Below are positions 44,163 to 54,959 of a stretch of 64,000 bases of DNA, in pieces. Origin of the DNA: Streptomyces sp. DH12 (GTDB lineage: Bacteria; Actinomycetota; Actinomycetes; Streptomycetales; Streptomycetaceae). The notes below the pieces were generated by a model. It saw only the letters and a program-made list of their open reading frames with translations. It searched no databases and was not told the DNA's origin. The translations under genes and the position numbers were made by a program. The stretch covers positions 281,749 through 345,748 of the forward strand of contig NZ_JAHWGT010000002.1 in the NCBI RefSeq assembly GCF_020873895.1. The letters are read 5' to 3'. The number at the start of each line of letters is the position of its first letter. Within the stretch, counting starts at the first letter, position 1.

Positions 44163-45251
44163 TCACCGGCTCCGCTGGGTCGCGTCGAGCGCCATCGCCG
44201 TGAGCCGTTCCCGCGCGGGGCGGGTCGCGCCGCTGCGCTCCAGGGCGGCGACGGCCCGGTCGCGGCGGCGGGCGATCTCGCGTTCCACGTGCGCGACCGC
44301 GCCCAGGCCGACGAGGATGGCGCGGACCGAACCGAGGTCGTCCTCGGAGAGGTCCGTGCCGATCCTGCCGCGCAGGAAGCGCGCCGCGGCCGGGTCCCGG
44401 TCGTCCGCCCGCCTCAGCGCCGTGGCGAGCAGCACCGTCCGCTTGCCCTCGCGGATGTCGTCCCCCGACGGCTTGCCGGTCACCTCCGGATCGCCGAAGA
44501 CGCCCAGCACGTCGTCGCGCAGCTGGAAGGCGATGCCGATGTCGGTGCCGAAGGCCCGGTACGCGGCGACGAGGCCCGGGTCGGCGCCCGCGGCGGCCGC
44601 GCCGATGTGCAGGGGCCGCTCCACCGTGTACGAGGCGGTCTTGTACCGGTCCTTCAGCAGTGCGGCGTCGGCGCTCTCGTCGCCGCGGGCCTCGGCCGTC
44701 AGGTCGAGGAGCTGTCCGCACAGGACCTCGGTGCGCATCGCGGACCAGACCGGGTCGACGCGGGCCAGGCCGCCGGCCGGCAGCCCCGCCGTGCGGAGCA
44801 TGTCGTCGGCCCAGACGAGGGCGAGGTCGCCGACGAGGAGGGCGGCGCCCGTGCCGTACGCGTCCGGGTCGCCGGACCAGCCCCGCTCCCGGTGCCGGTC
44901 GGCGAAGGCGACGTGCGCCGCGGGGAAGCCGCGGCGGGTGCGCGACGCGTCGACGATGTCGTCGTGGATCAGCGCCGAGGCGTGCAGCAGCTCCAGCGCC
45001 GCGCAGGCCCGCAGCACCGCCGGCGCGGTCGGGCCGTCCGGGTCGCCGCCGGCGCCCAGCCAACCGGTCCACGCGAACGTCGGCCGTAACCGCTTGCCGC
45101 CGCGCAGGACGTACTCCTCCAACTGGGCGACCGCCGTGGCGTAGCCCTCGCCGATCACCTCGGCCGCGGCCCGGCGCTCGGCGAGGAACGCCCGCAGGGC
45201 CGTGTCGACGGCCGCCGTGCCGGCCGTGGCCTCGCGGTGCTCGACGGTCAT
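44163..45251 (-). CDS. Polyprenyl (geranylgeranyl-type) diphosphate synthase
   Basis: A 362-residue trans-isoprenyl diphosphate synthase. The first Asp-rich motif is HDDIVD (D97, D98, D101) and the second is QLRDDVLGVFGD; GGKRLRP and YTVERPLHIG are also in place. Small residues (S92, A93) lie four and five positions before the first motif, which favours a product longer than farnesyl diphosphate, such as GGPP. It follows the UbiA gene by 7 bp, so the two should work in series: allylic diphosphate made here, used by the membrane enzyme. Confidence 0.9.
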   Translation of the reverse strand: MTVEHREATAGTAAVDTALRAFLAERRAAAEVIGEGYATAVAQLEEYVLRGGKRLRPTFAWTGWLGAGGDPDGPTAPAVLRACAALELLHASALIHDDIVDASRTRRGFPAAHVAFADRHRERGWSGDPDAYGTGAALLVGDLALVWADDMLRTAGLPAGGLARVDPVWSAMRTEVLCGQLLDLTAEARGDESADAALLKDRYKTASYTVERPLHIGAAAAGADPGLVAAYRAFGTDIGIAFQLRDDVLGVFGDPEVTGKPSGDDIREGKRTVLLATALRRADDRDPAAARFLRGRIGTDLSEDDLGSVRAILVGLGAVAHVEREIARRRDRAVAALERSGATRPARERLTAMALDATQRSR

Positions 45252-45258
45252 GCGCGGC

Positions 45259-46266
45259 TCACCGCCCGATCAGGACGAACGCGGCGAGCACCACGGTCGC
45301 CCAGCTCAGCAGGGAGGAGTGGTACGGCCCGAGGAGCGACTTGCCGTGCAGGTCGGCGACGGCCTCGTGGAGCGGCGCCCGACGCACGTCGCGCACGACG
45401 CCGTCGAGGAACCGGATGCTCAGCAGCCAGGCGGCGACGAACGGCAGCAGCCCCCACGAGAAGCCGAACGCCACCGGCACCGAGACGAGGATCAGTGCCC
45501 CGCCCGCGACGAGCATGGCGAACTGCACCCGGAAGGCCCGCACCAGCCCGAGGGCACGCACGTACGTGCGGACGCCGAAGCGCCCGTCCACGAGGTAGTC
45601 CTCACCGTGGCTGGTGACGAAGAGCGAGGTGAGGGCCAGGGCGAAGCCGAGGACGGCGGTGACCGACCCCCACTCCAGCGGGTGGCCGAAGGACCAGAGC
45701 ACGAACAGGCCCGGCAGGAACACGCAGCCGTTCTGCAATGCCGCCAGCTGCCACAGCCCGGCGCTCTTGAGGTGCAGCGGCGGCAGTGAGTACTGGAAGC
45801 CGATGAGCCCGGCGGCGAGCGCCGGCAGCAGCATCTGCCACTGCTGGGCCCGCACGGTGAGGTAGACGGCGAGGGTCGCGCAGACGACCGTGGACACGGC
45901 GATGTGCGCCACGACGCGCGGCACACCGAGCCCGTACACGGCGTCCGACTGCCGCGATTTGAGCTGCCGGTCCTGCTCGCGGTCGGCCAGGGCGTTCGTC
46001 ATGTTCGCGACCTGGAGGCCGGAAATCACGTAGACGAGGGTGAGGAGCGCGTCGAGCGACGCGAATTCCGCCCAGGAACGCGCCCCCAGGAAGGCCGGTG
46101 TGAGGACGAGCGGAACGTAGACGGGGAGGAATTCGTAGCGGCGGATGACGAGGGCGTACTTCAGGCGCGCGGCCAGCGGGGCACGCTCGCCGGGCACACC
46201 CCGCGGGTCGGTCAGAATGGCGGCGAATTTCGCACCGAGTGTCGTCGCGGTGCCGGTGCTCGACAT
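45259..46266 (-). CDS. UbiA-superfamily membrane prenyltransferase or terpene cyclase
   Basis: A 335-residue protein with eight or nine hydrophobic helices. The Asp-rich motif 1 is NALADREQD (N91, D95, D99) and motif 2 is GEDYLVDGRFGVRT (D222, D226), both used to bind Mg-diphosphate. UbiA members prenylate aromatic acceptors, or, in the StsC/EriG-type subgroup, cyclise the prenyl chain. No aromatic acceptor pathway is encoded in the operon, which makes cyclisation or a modified quinone equally possible. It lies 64 bp after the ABM gene. ATG 46266 gives a conventional N terminus. Confidence 0.85.
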   Translation of the reverse strand: MSSTGTATTLGAKFAAILTDPRGVPGERAPLAARLKYALVIRRYEFLPVYVPLVLTPAFLGARSWAEFASLDALLTLVYVISGLQVANMTNALADREQDRQLKSRQSDAVYGLGVPRVVAHIAVSTVVCATLAVYLTVRAQQWQMLLPALAAGLIGFQYSLPPLHLKSAGLWQLAALQNGCVFLPGLFVLWSFGHPLEWGSVTAVLGFALALTSLFVTSHGEDYLVDGRFGVRTYVRALGLVRAFRVQFAMLVAGGALILVSVPVAFGFSWGLLPFVAAWLLSIRFLDGVVRDVRRAPLHEAVADLHGKSLLGPYHSSLLSWATVVLAAFVLIGR

Positions 46267-46330
46267 GAGTCCGTCCCTTCTGCGATCGGAGGGAAGCGTG
46301 GGATGTGTCCCGGCGGGCGGCCCCGCGCGC

Positions 46331-46660
46331 TCAGGCGGCGCCGAAGACGGAGGCCACCGAGTAGACGCCCGGCGCGGGCTTGCCGAGGGCGGCGGTCCTG
46401 CGGCCGTACTCCTGGGCGGCGGGGTCGGCGAGGGTCGCCTGGATGTCGTCCTGGCCGCGCCACTGGGCGAGGTTCACGACCTTGGTGCCGTCCTTGCCGG
46501 CGAGCACGGTCGCCGAGACGAAGCCGGGTCGGTGCCGGAACACCTTCTCGACGCCTTCGTTGAGGAGCGCCACGAGTTCGTCCTGCTTCGAGGGCTCCAC
46601 CTCGAAGACGTTGATGAGGGTGAGCAGATTGTCTTCCGCGCGAATCACCGTTTCGGTCAT
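46331..46660 (-). CDS. Antibiotic biosynthesis monooxygenase (ABM) domain protein
   Basis: A 109-residue ferredoxin-like-fold ABM protein: LLTLINVFEVEPSKQDELVALLNEG, FVSATVLAGKDGTKVVNLAQW and DPAAQEYGRRTAAL. Such dimeric, cofactor-free oxygenases oxidise aromatic polyketides or act on quinols. It is the first gene of a three-gene operon with UbiA and the prenyl synthase. The ATG at 46660 has no ribosome site and is placed seven bases after a -10 box, i.e. leaderless. Confidence 0.83.
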   Translation of the reverse strand: MTETVIRAEDNLLTLINVFEVEPSKQDELVALLNEGVEKVFRHRPGFVSATVLAGKDGTKVVNLAQWRGQDDIQATLADPAAQEYGRRTAALGKPAPGVYSVASVFGAA

Positions 46661-46667
46661 GCGCGGA

Positions 46668-46696
46668 AACTAACAACGGCGCAAACCCCCGGACAA
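46668..46696 (-). promoter_or_regulatory. Leaderless promoter of the ABM-UbiA-prenyl synthase operon
   Basis: On the minus strand TTGTCC (46691-46696), a 17-bp gap and TTAGTT (46668-46673) form a good promoter, and the ABM ATG begins seven bases further on. The transcript would start at or next to the start codon. Confidence 0.65.
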
Positions 46697-46914
46697 CGCC
46701 CGCGTTGACTCACGGCACATGCGCGCAAAGGGCGGTGCGCGGAATTCCGTTTCTTCCCGCACCGAGCCCGCCGCGCCGCCGCGGACCTCGACGGGCCGGG
46801 GCCCGCGGCTGCCCGGCGGAGGGCGGTGGCGGGGCCGCGCCGGACCGGCGGCCCGCCCTGGGGGCGGATCCGGTCGCGCCCGGGCATGACCGCGCAGCGG
46901 TGATGTACTAGAGT

Positions 46915-46932
46915 TATCTCGACATCGAGATA
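46915..46932. promoter_or_regulatory. TamR-like palindrome upstream of acnA
   Basis: TATCTCGA-CA-TCGAGATA is a perfect dyad 130 bp before the acnA start. TamR, a MarR-family regulator of S. coelicolor that senses aconitates and citrate, has been reported to bind an 18-bp palindrome of this kind at the aconitase promoter. The match is by shape and context, not by alignment. Confidence 0.65.
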
Positions 46933-46976
46933 TCTGCTGACGACGCACCGCGGTCGCCCGTGCCGGTAAGGGTCAC

Positions 46977-46995
46977 CTAACTGAGCCTTACCTTA
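46977..46995. promoter_or_regulatory. Iron-box-like sequence upstream of acnA
   Basis: The minus strand of these 19 bases matches the DmdR1/IdeR iron-box consensus TTAGGTTAGGCTAACCTAA at 13 positions, with the core AAGGCT kept. Aconitase is an iron-sulphur enzyme and iron control of its gene is known in other actinobacteria, so the site is plausible though imperfect. Confidence 0.4.
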
Positions 46996-47061
46996 GCGGA
47001 TCGGCGAGAAGCCCTGGCGGCAGGATGCGGTTGAACGCGCACATTGATGAAGGAGACTGTC

Positions 47062-49896
<2,835 letters not shown>

Positions 49897-49911
49897 GCCA
49901 CCCCACCCCGC

Positions 49912-49956
49912 GCCGGAGGGCCGCACCCCGTCTCACACGGGGTGCGGCCCTCCGGC
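49912..49956. terminator. acnA terminator
   Basis: A perfect 20-bp stem (arms 49912-49931 and 49937-49956, left arm beginning GCCGGAGGGCCG) closes a CTCAC loop 16 bp past the acnA stop. It lies between convergent genes and can work for both. Confidence 0.85.
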
Positions 49957-49992
49957 CGTCACCGGTCCGGTCCCCTGGGGGCGGCGCGGTGC

Positions 49993-50610
49993 TCACGCCG
50001 CTGCCGGCGGGGCCGTCCCGCCCACCCGGTCCAGCAGCCCTTCGGGCGTCGGGTACGGGGCCTCCCGCGGCAGCAGCCGCCGGGCGCCGTCCAGGTCGCC
50101 CGCGCGGACCAGGGCGTGGACCTCGTGGGCGAGCGGCGTGACGTCGGTGATCGACACCGTCCACTCGTCCGCGTACCGCCGGGTGGCCTCGCCGGCCAGG
50201 CCCAGCTGGAGGGAGCGGTACGGCAGCGGGCGCAGGCGCAGGTCGCGCTCCGGGTCCCACTGCACGCGGGCGGGGGCGTCGCGCAGCTCGCGCCGCCACG
50301 CCTCCGGGGAGGCGTGCAGGCCGGGGCGGTGGTGTGACAGGCACGCGCGGCGCAGCGCCCACTCGAACCCGGCCCGGTCGATCTCGACGGCGAGGACGGT
50401 CTCCTGGGCCTCCTTCGTGGCCCAGCCGCAGCGGTACATCATCCACAGGAACGACGGCTTGACCCACGTCATCCGGTCCCGCTTCCAGGAAGCCGGGAAC
50501 CTCCCCTCACGCGCGGCCGGCAGGCCGATGGCGGGGGAGTACGCCTGGTAGACGGTGACGGTCGTGTCCGTGTGGAGCGCGCGGACGACGCGCTGGTGCG
50601 GTTCTTCCAT
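49993..50610 (-). CDS. DUF4291 protein
   Basis: A 205-residue protein of the DUF4291 family, function unknown. The recognisable features are VTVYQAYSPAIGLPAAREGRFP at the start, MTWVKPSFLWMMYRCGWATKEAQETVLAVEI in the middle and VQWDPERDLRLRPLPYRSLQLGL later. It has no signal peptide or membrane helix. ATG 50610 gives the usual family length. It converges on acnA and is followed upstream by the GH92 gene. Confidence 0.85.
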   Translation of the reverse strand: MEEPHQRVVRALHTDTTVTVYQAYSPAIGLPAAREGRFPASWKRDRMTWVKPSFLWMMYRCGWATKEAQETVLAVEIDRAGFEWALRRACLSHHRPGLHASPEAWRRELRDAPARVQWDPERDLRLRPLPYRSLQLGLAGEATRRYADEWTVSITDVTPLAHEVHALVRAGDLDGARRLLPREAPYPTPEGLLDRVGGTAPPAAA

Positions 50611-50700
50611 GGCCCCAGGCTCCCGCCGTCCGCGGGGCGCGGGCCAGTGATTTATCCACCCGCCCGCGCCCACCCGCCCGCGCCCCGACACCGGCCGGGT

Positions 50701-53700
50701 TCAGCCGCGGGGCGGCGGAGCCAGCAGTTCCACCTCCGCCAGCTCCCGGCCCGTACCGGAGGCGACCAGTCGGTAGGACGTGTACGTCCCCGGCCGGGCC
50801 GCCGTGAACACGCGCGTCTGGCGGTCCCAGCGGAAGACCTCGCCCGACCGCCGGTCCACCTCCCGCCAGCGGGCGCCGTCCGCCGAGCCCTCCAGCACCC
50901 AGCCGTCCGGGGCGGTCGCCGCCGCCGCGGAGGTCAGGGTGTACTGGACCGCGCGGACCGGCCCCGGCACCGGCAGGTCCACCGCGCCCGACACCGGCCC
51001 GGCCGTCGCCGAGGTGTCGTCGAACAGCGGACCGGTCCCCGACAGGGCGTCACGCCGGGGAGCGGGCACGCGGTCGTCCCGGGTGACGGAGGAGGGCGCC
51101 GCGTCCGCCCCCGTGCCCCACGTCGAGGGCCGCGGCCCCATGTCGAACTCCAGCGTCCCGCCCTCGGCGAGGAGCCGGTGCGGCAGCGCGGTCGACGTCC
51201 AGCGTTCGCCGTTGACGCGCAGCCCCTGCACGTAGACGTTCCGGGGGCTGTTGCGGGGGGCCTTGACGACGAGGACCGCCCCGGCGTCGGTGCGCACCGT
51301 CGCCTTGGTGAACAGCGGCGACCCGACGGCGTACTCGCCGGCGCCCATCACCAGCGGGTAGAAGCCGAGCGCGGAGAACAGGTACCAGGCCGACTGCTCG
51401 CCGTTGTCCTCGTCGCCGTGGTAGCCCTGCCCGATCTCGCTGCCCACGTACAGCCGGGACAGCACCTCGCGGACCTTCTCCTGCGTCTTCCACGGCTGCC
51501 CCGCCGCGTCGTACATGTAGGCGACGTGGTGGGCGACCTGGTTGGAGTGGCCGTACATGCCCATCCGCACGTCCCGGGCCTCCGTCATCTCGTGGATGAC
51601 GCCACCGTACGAGCCGGCGAACTCGGGCGAGCCCGTCTCCGGCGTCCCGAAGTACGCGTCGAGCTTCGCCGCGAGGCCCGCGCGCCCGCCGTACAGGTTC
51701 GCCAGGCCCCGGCTGTCCTGCGGGGCGGTGAACGCGTAGCCCCAGCCGTTGGTCTCGGTGTAGTCGTACCCCCACACCCGCGGGTCGTAGGAGGCCGACG
51801 GCACCCGCCACCGGCCGCGCGCGTCCCGCCCCTGGAAGAAGCCGGCCTCCGCGTCGAAGAGCGCCACGTACCCGCGCGCCCGGTCCAGGAAGTACGCGGC
51901 CTCCTCCGCGTAGCGCGCCTCACCGGTCCTGCGGTGCAGCTCGCGCGCCATCCGGGCGAGGCCGAAGTCGTTGACGTACCCCTCCATCGACCAGGACAGG
52001 CCCTCGTGCGTCTCCGTCGAGGCGTACCCCGTGAACGGGGAGGTGGCCATGCCCTTGCGGCCCACGCCCCGGCCCGGAGGGAGCACCGTCGCGTTCTTCA
52101 GCGCCGCCTCGTAGGCCGCCTCCGCGTCGAAGCGGACGCCCTTGACGTACGCGTCGGCGAACGCCACGTCCGACGACGTGCCGGTCATCAGGTCGGCGTA
52201 CCCGGGAGACGACCAGCGGGAGATCCAGCCGCCGTCCCGGTACTGCTGGACGAAGCCGTCCACCAGGGCGCCCGCCCGGCGGGGGGTGAGGAGGGAGTAC
52301 GCGGGCCAGGTCGTGCGGTAGGTGTCCCAGAAGCCGTTGTTGACGTACACCTTCCCGTCGACGATCCTCGCGCCGGTGTGCGTCGGGGTGTCGGGGCCGG
52401 TCTGCGGGGAGAACGGGCTGGCGTAGCGCCACCGGCCGTCGACCCGCTCGTGGCCGGAGTTGGGGTAGAGGTACAGCCGGTACAGGCCGGAGTAGAGCGT
52501 CGTGAGCTGGTCGCGCGTCGCGCCCTCGACGCGCACCCGGCCGAGGACCTCGTCCCACTGCGCCCGCGCCGCGGCGACGACCCGGGCGAACGGGGTGCCC
52601 GCCGGGATCTCTGCGGCGAGGTTGCGCCGCGCCTGCTCCACGCTGATCAGCGACGTCGCCATCCGCAACCCCACCGTCCGGTCCGGGCCCGCGTCGAACC
52701 GCAGGAATCCCCGGACGCCCTCCGCCGACGAGGCGGTGACCGGCGCGTCGAACACGCCGTGGACGAACATGCGGGTCGCGCCCGTCGACAGGCCGCTCTT
52801 CACGTCCGAGTAGCCGGTGAAGGAGCTCGTGGCCGGGTCGAGCGTCAACCCGCCCTCCTGCGTGATGTTGTCGAACACCACCGACGCGTCGTCGCCGGGG
52901 AACGTGAACCGCATCGCCGCCGCGTGGTCCGCCGGGGCGATCTCCGCCGTGAGGCCGTTCTCGAAGCGCACGCGGTAGTGGTGCGGCCGCGCCGACTCGT
53001 TCTCGTGGCGGAACTCCAGTGCGCGGGCCGTCCGTTCGGTGGGCGGTGCCCCCGGTCCCGGCGCGGCCGACGGCATCACCTGGAACGTCTGCCGGTCGCC
53101 CATCCAGGGGCTCGGCTCGTGGCTGGCGCTGAACGCCTGGAGGGCGGGCAGGTTGTTCGCGGTGTTGCCGCGCGCGTACTCGTACAGCCAGCTCTTCGAC
53201 GCGGCGTTCGTCACCGGCGTCCAGAAGTTGAAGCCGTGCGGCACGGCCGTCGCGGGGAAGGTGTTGCCGCGCGAGAAGGAGCCGCTGGAGTGGGTGCCGC
53301 GCACCGTCGAGACGTACGCGGAGGGCTCGGCGCCGACCGGTTCGGGTGCCGCGCGGCGCAGCGCGATGTCGTCGATCCACCCCTGGAAGCGGGCCGGCCC
53401 GCGCGGCGCGTCGTACGCGACCAGGATCCGGTCCACGACGCGGCCGGCCGCGACCGCGCCGATGCCGGAGGTGACCTGGTTCCACTGGTTGGCGTAGAGC
53501 CGCTTCGCGGCGGCCTGGCCGCGCGGGGTGAGCGCCCCGCCGTGGCTGTCGGTGGCGCCCAGGTCGCTGAGGTAGGTGCCGTCGGTGAACGCCAGGTCCA
53601 CCGCGACGTGCGTCGCCGGGTACGAGAGGTCGGCCCCGGTACCGCCGGGTCCGGCCGGCAGGGTGGGGTGGACGCGGTACGACAGCTCCGTGGCGGGGCC

Positions 53701-54537
53701 GACCGCGACGTGCACGTCGAGGACCTTGTTGTACGAGTGGCCCGGCCCGGCCGTCCGGTGCGTCCCGGCGTACCGCAGCGCCCGCAGGCCGGTGAAGCCG
53801 GCGTGCGCCTTGGCGGTGGGCGAGCCGGCCGGGCCCCGGTCGACGTGGCTGCGCATGGTCGGGGGCGCGGGTGCCGCGCCGTCCCCGTCGGAGAGGTGGA
53901 CGTCGGCGAGCTGCAGGGTGGCGGGGGCGCCGTTGTTGGCGGTGATTTCCAGCCGGTAGTGCGCGTACCGGGCCGTGTTGGCGAAGTGGTACGTACGTGT
54001 CCGGAAGCGCTCCGCGAACGTCTCGCCCGCGCGCGTGTCGAGGGCCGTCCACCGCGTGCCGTCGGCGGAGCCGTGGAGCGTCCAGTCCCTCGGGTCGCGT
54101 TCCGCGTGGTCGTTGGCGGAGGTGAAAGCGTAGGAGACGACCGGAATCGGTTCTTCCAGCGTGAATTCGAGCCAGGCGGTCGAGGCGAAGGTGAGCCATT
54201 TCGTGGTGGGTTCGGCGTCGAGGAGGTTCTCCTTCGTCTCGCCGGCCTGCGCGTGCTCCCCGCTGGCCCGCACCCCGGTGACCCGGTCCGTCACGTCGCC
54301 GGGGATCCCGGTGGCGAAGGCGCCGTCCACGCCCCGCGCCCGCTCCCGGCCGTCCGGGCCGGTCTCGACGGTGTCGCGCCAGTCGGGCGGGGCCTCGTCC
54401 GGTTCGAACGAGGAGCCGAACTCCGTTGCGGGGGCGGCCGGTCGGGCCGGTGACGCCTGTACGGCCGGGGGCGCCCCGGCCACGAGCAGCGAGACGGCCG
54501 CCAGGACGGCGGCCGTGCGAAGAGGTCGTAACCGCAT
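50701..54537 (-). CDS. Secreted GH92 alpha-mannosidase with discoidin-like domains
   Basis: A 1278-residue exported exo-alpha-mannosidase. A signal peptide (residues 1 to about 29) precedes an F5/8-type carbohydrate-binding domain (AEPTTKWLTFASTAWLEFTL, WTLHGSADGTRWTAL), an NPCBM-like beta domain (VAVDLAFTDGTYLSDLGA) and the GH92 catalytic region from about residue 390 (THSSGSFSRGNTFPATAVPHGF). The catalytic signatures are GFWDTYRTTWPAYSLL, YGHSNQVAHHVAYMY and GDEDNGEQSAWYLFSALGFYP. A second discoidin-like domain ends the protein (GWVLEGSADGARWREVDRR). It probably trims mannose from fungal or glycoprotein glycans. The divergent amino-sugar importer may take up sugars from the same material. 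Confidence 0.93.
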   Translation of the reverse strand: MRLRPLRTAAVLAAVSLLVAGAPPAVQASPARPAAPATEFGSSFEPDEAPPDWRDTVETGPDGRERARGVDGAFATGIPGDVTDRVTGVRASGEHAQAGETKENLLDAEPTTKWLTFASTAWLEFTLEEPIPVVSYAFTSANDHAERDPRDWTLHGSADGTRWTALDTRAGETFAERFRTRTYHFANTARYAHYRLEITANNGAPATLQLADVHLSDGDGAAPAPPTMRSHVDRGPAGSPTAKAHAGFTGLRALRYAGTHRTAGPGHSYNKVLDVHVAVGPATELSYRVHPTLPAGPGGTGADLSYPATHVAVDLAFTDGTYLSDLGATDSHGGALTPRGQAAAKRLYANQWNQVTSGIGAVAAGRVVDRILVAYDAPRGPARFQGWIDDIALRRAAPEPVGAEPSAYVSTVRGTHSSGSFSRGNTFPATAVPHGFNFWTPVTNAASKSWLYEYARGNTANNLPALQAFSASHEPSPWMGDRQTFQVMPSAAPGPGAPPTERTARALEFRHENESARPHHYRVRFENGLTAEIAPADHAAAMRFTFPGDDASVVFDNITQEGGLTLDPATSSFTGYSDVKSGLSTGATRMFVHGVFDAPVTASSAEGVRGFLRFDAGPDRTVGLRMATSLISVEQARRNLAAEIPAGTPFARVVAAARAQWDEVLGRVRVEGATRDQLTTLYSGLYRLYLYPNSGHERVDGRWRYASPFSPQTGPDTPTHTGARIVDGKVYVNNGFWDTYRTTWPAYSLLTPRRAGALVDGFVQQYRDGGWISRWSSPGYADLMTGTSSDVAFADAYVKGVRFDAEAAYEAALKNATVLPPGRGVGRKGMATSPFTGYASTETHEGLSWSMEGYVNDFGLARMARELHRRTGEARYAEEAAYFLDRARGYVALFDAEAGFFQGRDARGRWRVPSASYDPRVWGYDYTETNGWGYAFTAPQDSRGLANLYGGRAGLAAKLDAYFGTPETGSPEFAGSYGGVIHEMTEARDVRMGMYGHSNQVAHHVAYMYDAAGQPWKTQEKVREVLSRLYVGSEIGQGYHGDEDNGEQSAWYLFSALGFYPLVMGAGEYAVGSPLFTKATVRTDAGAVLVVKAPRNSPRNVYVQGLRVNGERWTSTALPHRLLAEGGTLEFDMGPRPSTWGTGADAAPSSVTRDDRVPAPRRDALSGTGPLFDDTSATAGPVSGAVDLPVPGPVRAVQYTLTSAAAATAPDGWVLEGSADGARWREVDRRSGEVFRWDRQTRVFTAARPGTYTSYRLVASGTGRELAEVELLAPPPRG

Positions 54538-54563
54538 CCGTCGCTACCTCCCGATCGCGCGCG

Positions 54564-54575
54564 GACAACGTTGTC
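54564..54575. promoter_or_regulatory. LacI/ROK-type palindrome near the GH92 start
   Basis: GACAACGTTGTC is a perfect 12-bp palindrome with a central CG, 27 bp before the GH92 start codon. The shape suits a LacI-family sugar repressor. Its half-site resembles GATAACG/CGTTGTC present before xylF (60042-60062). Confidence 0.6.
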
Positions 54576-54759
54576 AACTCGATGGCGCGGGGACCAGTAG
54601 GGAGGCAGGGGGAGGGAGGTGTCAAGGGTTCGCGCGGGGCAGGGCGGCGCGATTCATTCCTTCCGGTGATCGAATCGAGCTTCGATTCACGCCGCGCTGT
54701 GAGGAATTCCCCCGAGGTCTCAACTAGGGAAAGACTCCTGCCGAATACTGTTATCGATC

Positions 54760-54792
54760 TTGCCCCGTCGACCAGAAGTGGACTATACCTGT
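54760..54792 (+). promoter_or_regulatory. Promoter with a DasR-like dre site before the amino-sugar importer
   Basis: TTGCCC (54760-54765), an 18-bp gap and TATACC (54784-54789) form a promoter. The 16 bases 54777-54792, AGTGGACTATACCTGT, match the DasR dre consensus AGTGGTCTAGACCACT at 12 positions and cover the -10 box. DasR is the GntR repressor of N-acetylglucosamine use in streptomycetes. This agrees with the NgcE identity of the gene. Confidence 0.62.
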
Positions 54793-54959
54793 CGGCGTCC
54801 GCGCCGGCCGTCCCGAGACGGCCGGGCGGTGCGCTGCTCCCTGCACGAACCGGCACGACCCAGCTGCACGAGACCGCGGTGGCGGGGCCCTTCGCCTCTG
54901 GCGAGTCGTACGGGCGACCGGCGCACCGCCTGAGTCCTGGAGAAGGCGAGGACTTGAGC

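Larger units (their letters stand above)
46661..47061. other. Divergent control space between the ABM operon and acnA
   Basis: This 401-bp stretch has no gene. From left to right it holds the ABM promoter (46668-46696), 200 bp of GC-rich sequence without features, the TamR-like palindrome (46915-46932), the iron-box-like site (46977-46995) and the acnA ribosome site. Confidence 0.6.
54538..54959. other. Divergent space between GH92 and the NgcE-like gene
   Basis: These 422 bp contain the GH92-proximal palindrome (54564-54575), an AT-richer stretch (54650-54790) and the importer promoter with a dre-like site (54760-54792). Another 160 bp of leader run to the NgcE start. No gene is seen. Confidence 0.6.

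Noticed and set aside
50572-54453. A very long plus-strand frame opposite the GH92 gene
   Set aside because: Composition is typical of the complementary frame of GC-rich genes; no family features, and GH92 motifs on the minus strand are clear.
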